Assembly (NCBI GenBank): GCA_017472925.1
Contig: JAFUNS010000005.1
Span: 1-48,577, forward strand
Length of the DNA: 48,577 nt
From: Bacteroides sp.
GTDB lineage: Bacteria; Bacteroidota; Bacteroidia; Bacteroidales; Bacteroidaceae
Direction of reading: 5' to 3'
The position numbers were made by a program, and so were the translations under genes. Shown here piece after piece: positions 48,563-48,577 of this stretch. Positions within the stretch are counted from its first letter, which is position 1; every line of letters begins with the position of its first letter. The notes beneath the pieces were generated by a model that ran no database searches, was not told the origin of the DNA, and saw nothing but the letters and a program-made list of their open reading frames with translations.

Positions 48563-48577
48563 CCACCTCTTCCCAAC

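Overview
The window is chromosomal DNA from a gut-type Bacteroidales bacterium, most likely Bacteroides or Phocaeicola. The evidence is SusC/SusD-type and other TonB-dependent outer-membrane genes, an ECF sigma/FecR pair, lipoproteins with short Cys lipoboxes, DUF4876/DUF4843/PKD-like families, an HU-like/smalltalk/amidase cassette, and Bacteroides-type promoter -7 elements (TAnnTTTG, in places with TTG 19-20 bp upstream). Genus-level placement is inference.

Layout. 1-2540: dinB (minus) divergent from an OmpA-family porin. 2541-3238: a 0.7-kb non-coding stretch packed with inverted and tandem repeats. 3239-15687: a six-gene plus-strand locus. A TonB-dependent receptor, a DUF4876-like lipoprotein and a DUF6850-like outer-membrane barrel are followed by three tandem paralogues, each with a signal peptide, a gingipain-like (C25, clan CD) domain and a C-terminal helical/HEAT-type region. 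All three keep the His-Gly and Asp-Ala-Cys-Tyr-Asn-Gly catalytic signatures. I consider this the most interesting system here. 15923-17038 (minus): yefM-yoeB toxin-antitoxin with a compact formate/nitrite-family channel 4 nt downstream. 17269-18018: a small membrane protein and tRNA-Pro(GGG). 18185-21531: a glycyl radical enzyme resembling trans-4-hydroxy-L-proline dehydratase, with its activase. 21666-35148: mostly housekeeping genes (aroB, an outer-membrane barrel protein, cardiolipin synthase, rsmD, a DUF3822 gene, a membrane-anchored hypothetical, a RecD-like helicase, alaS, an M23 peptidase, a MerR-type regulator). 35164-36603: a two-domain secreted esterase. 36722-46918 (minus): ECF sigma, FecR anti-sigma, SusC, SusD, DUF4843, PKD-like lipoprotein and thioredoxin, an inducible nutrient-uptake operon without glycosidases. 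46982-48522: a gene remnant, then the HU-like, smalltalk and amidase genes.

How parts work together. In the 3-16 kb locus, a receptor, a surface lipoprotein and a barrel could handle a substrate on the outer membrane while three related cysteine peptidases process it in the periplasm or outside; this is inferred from order and families. In the 37-47 kb locus the sigma/anti-sigma pair should sense occupancy of the STN-bearing SusC and induce the operon. Several palindromic repeat families (GTCATCCTGAGCG-type, GGCACGGATTACACGG-type and two 79-bp four-unit elements) sit between genes.
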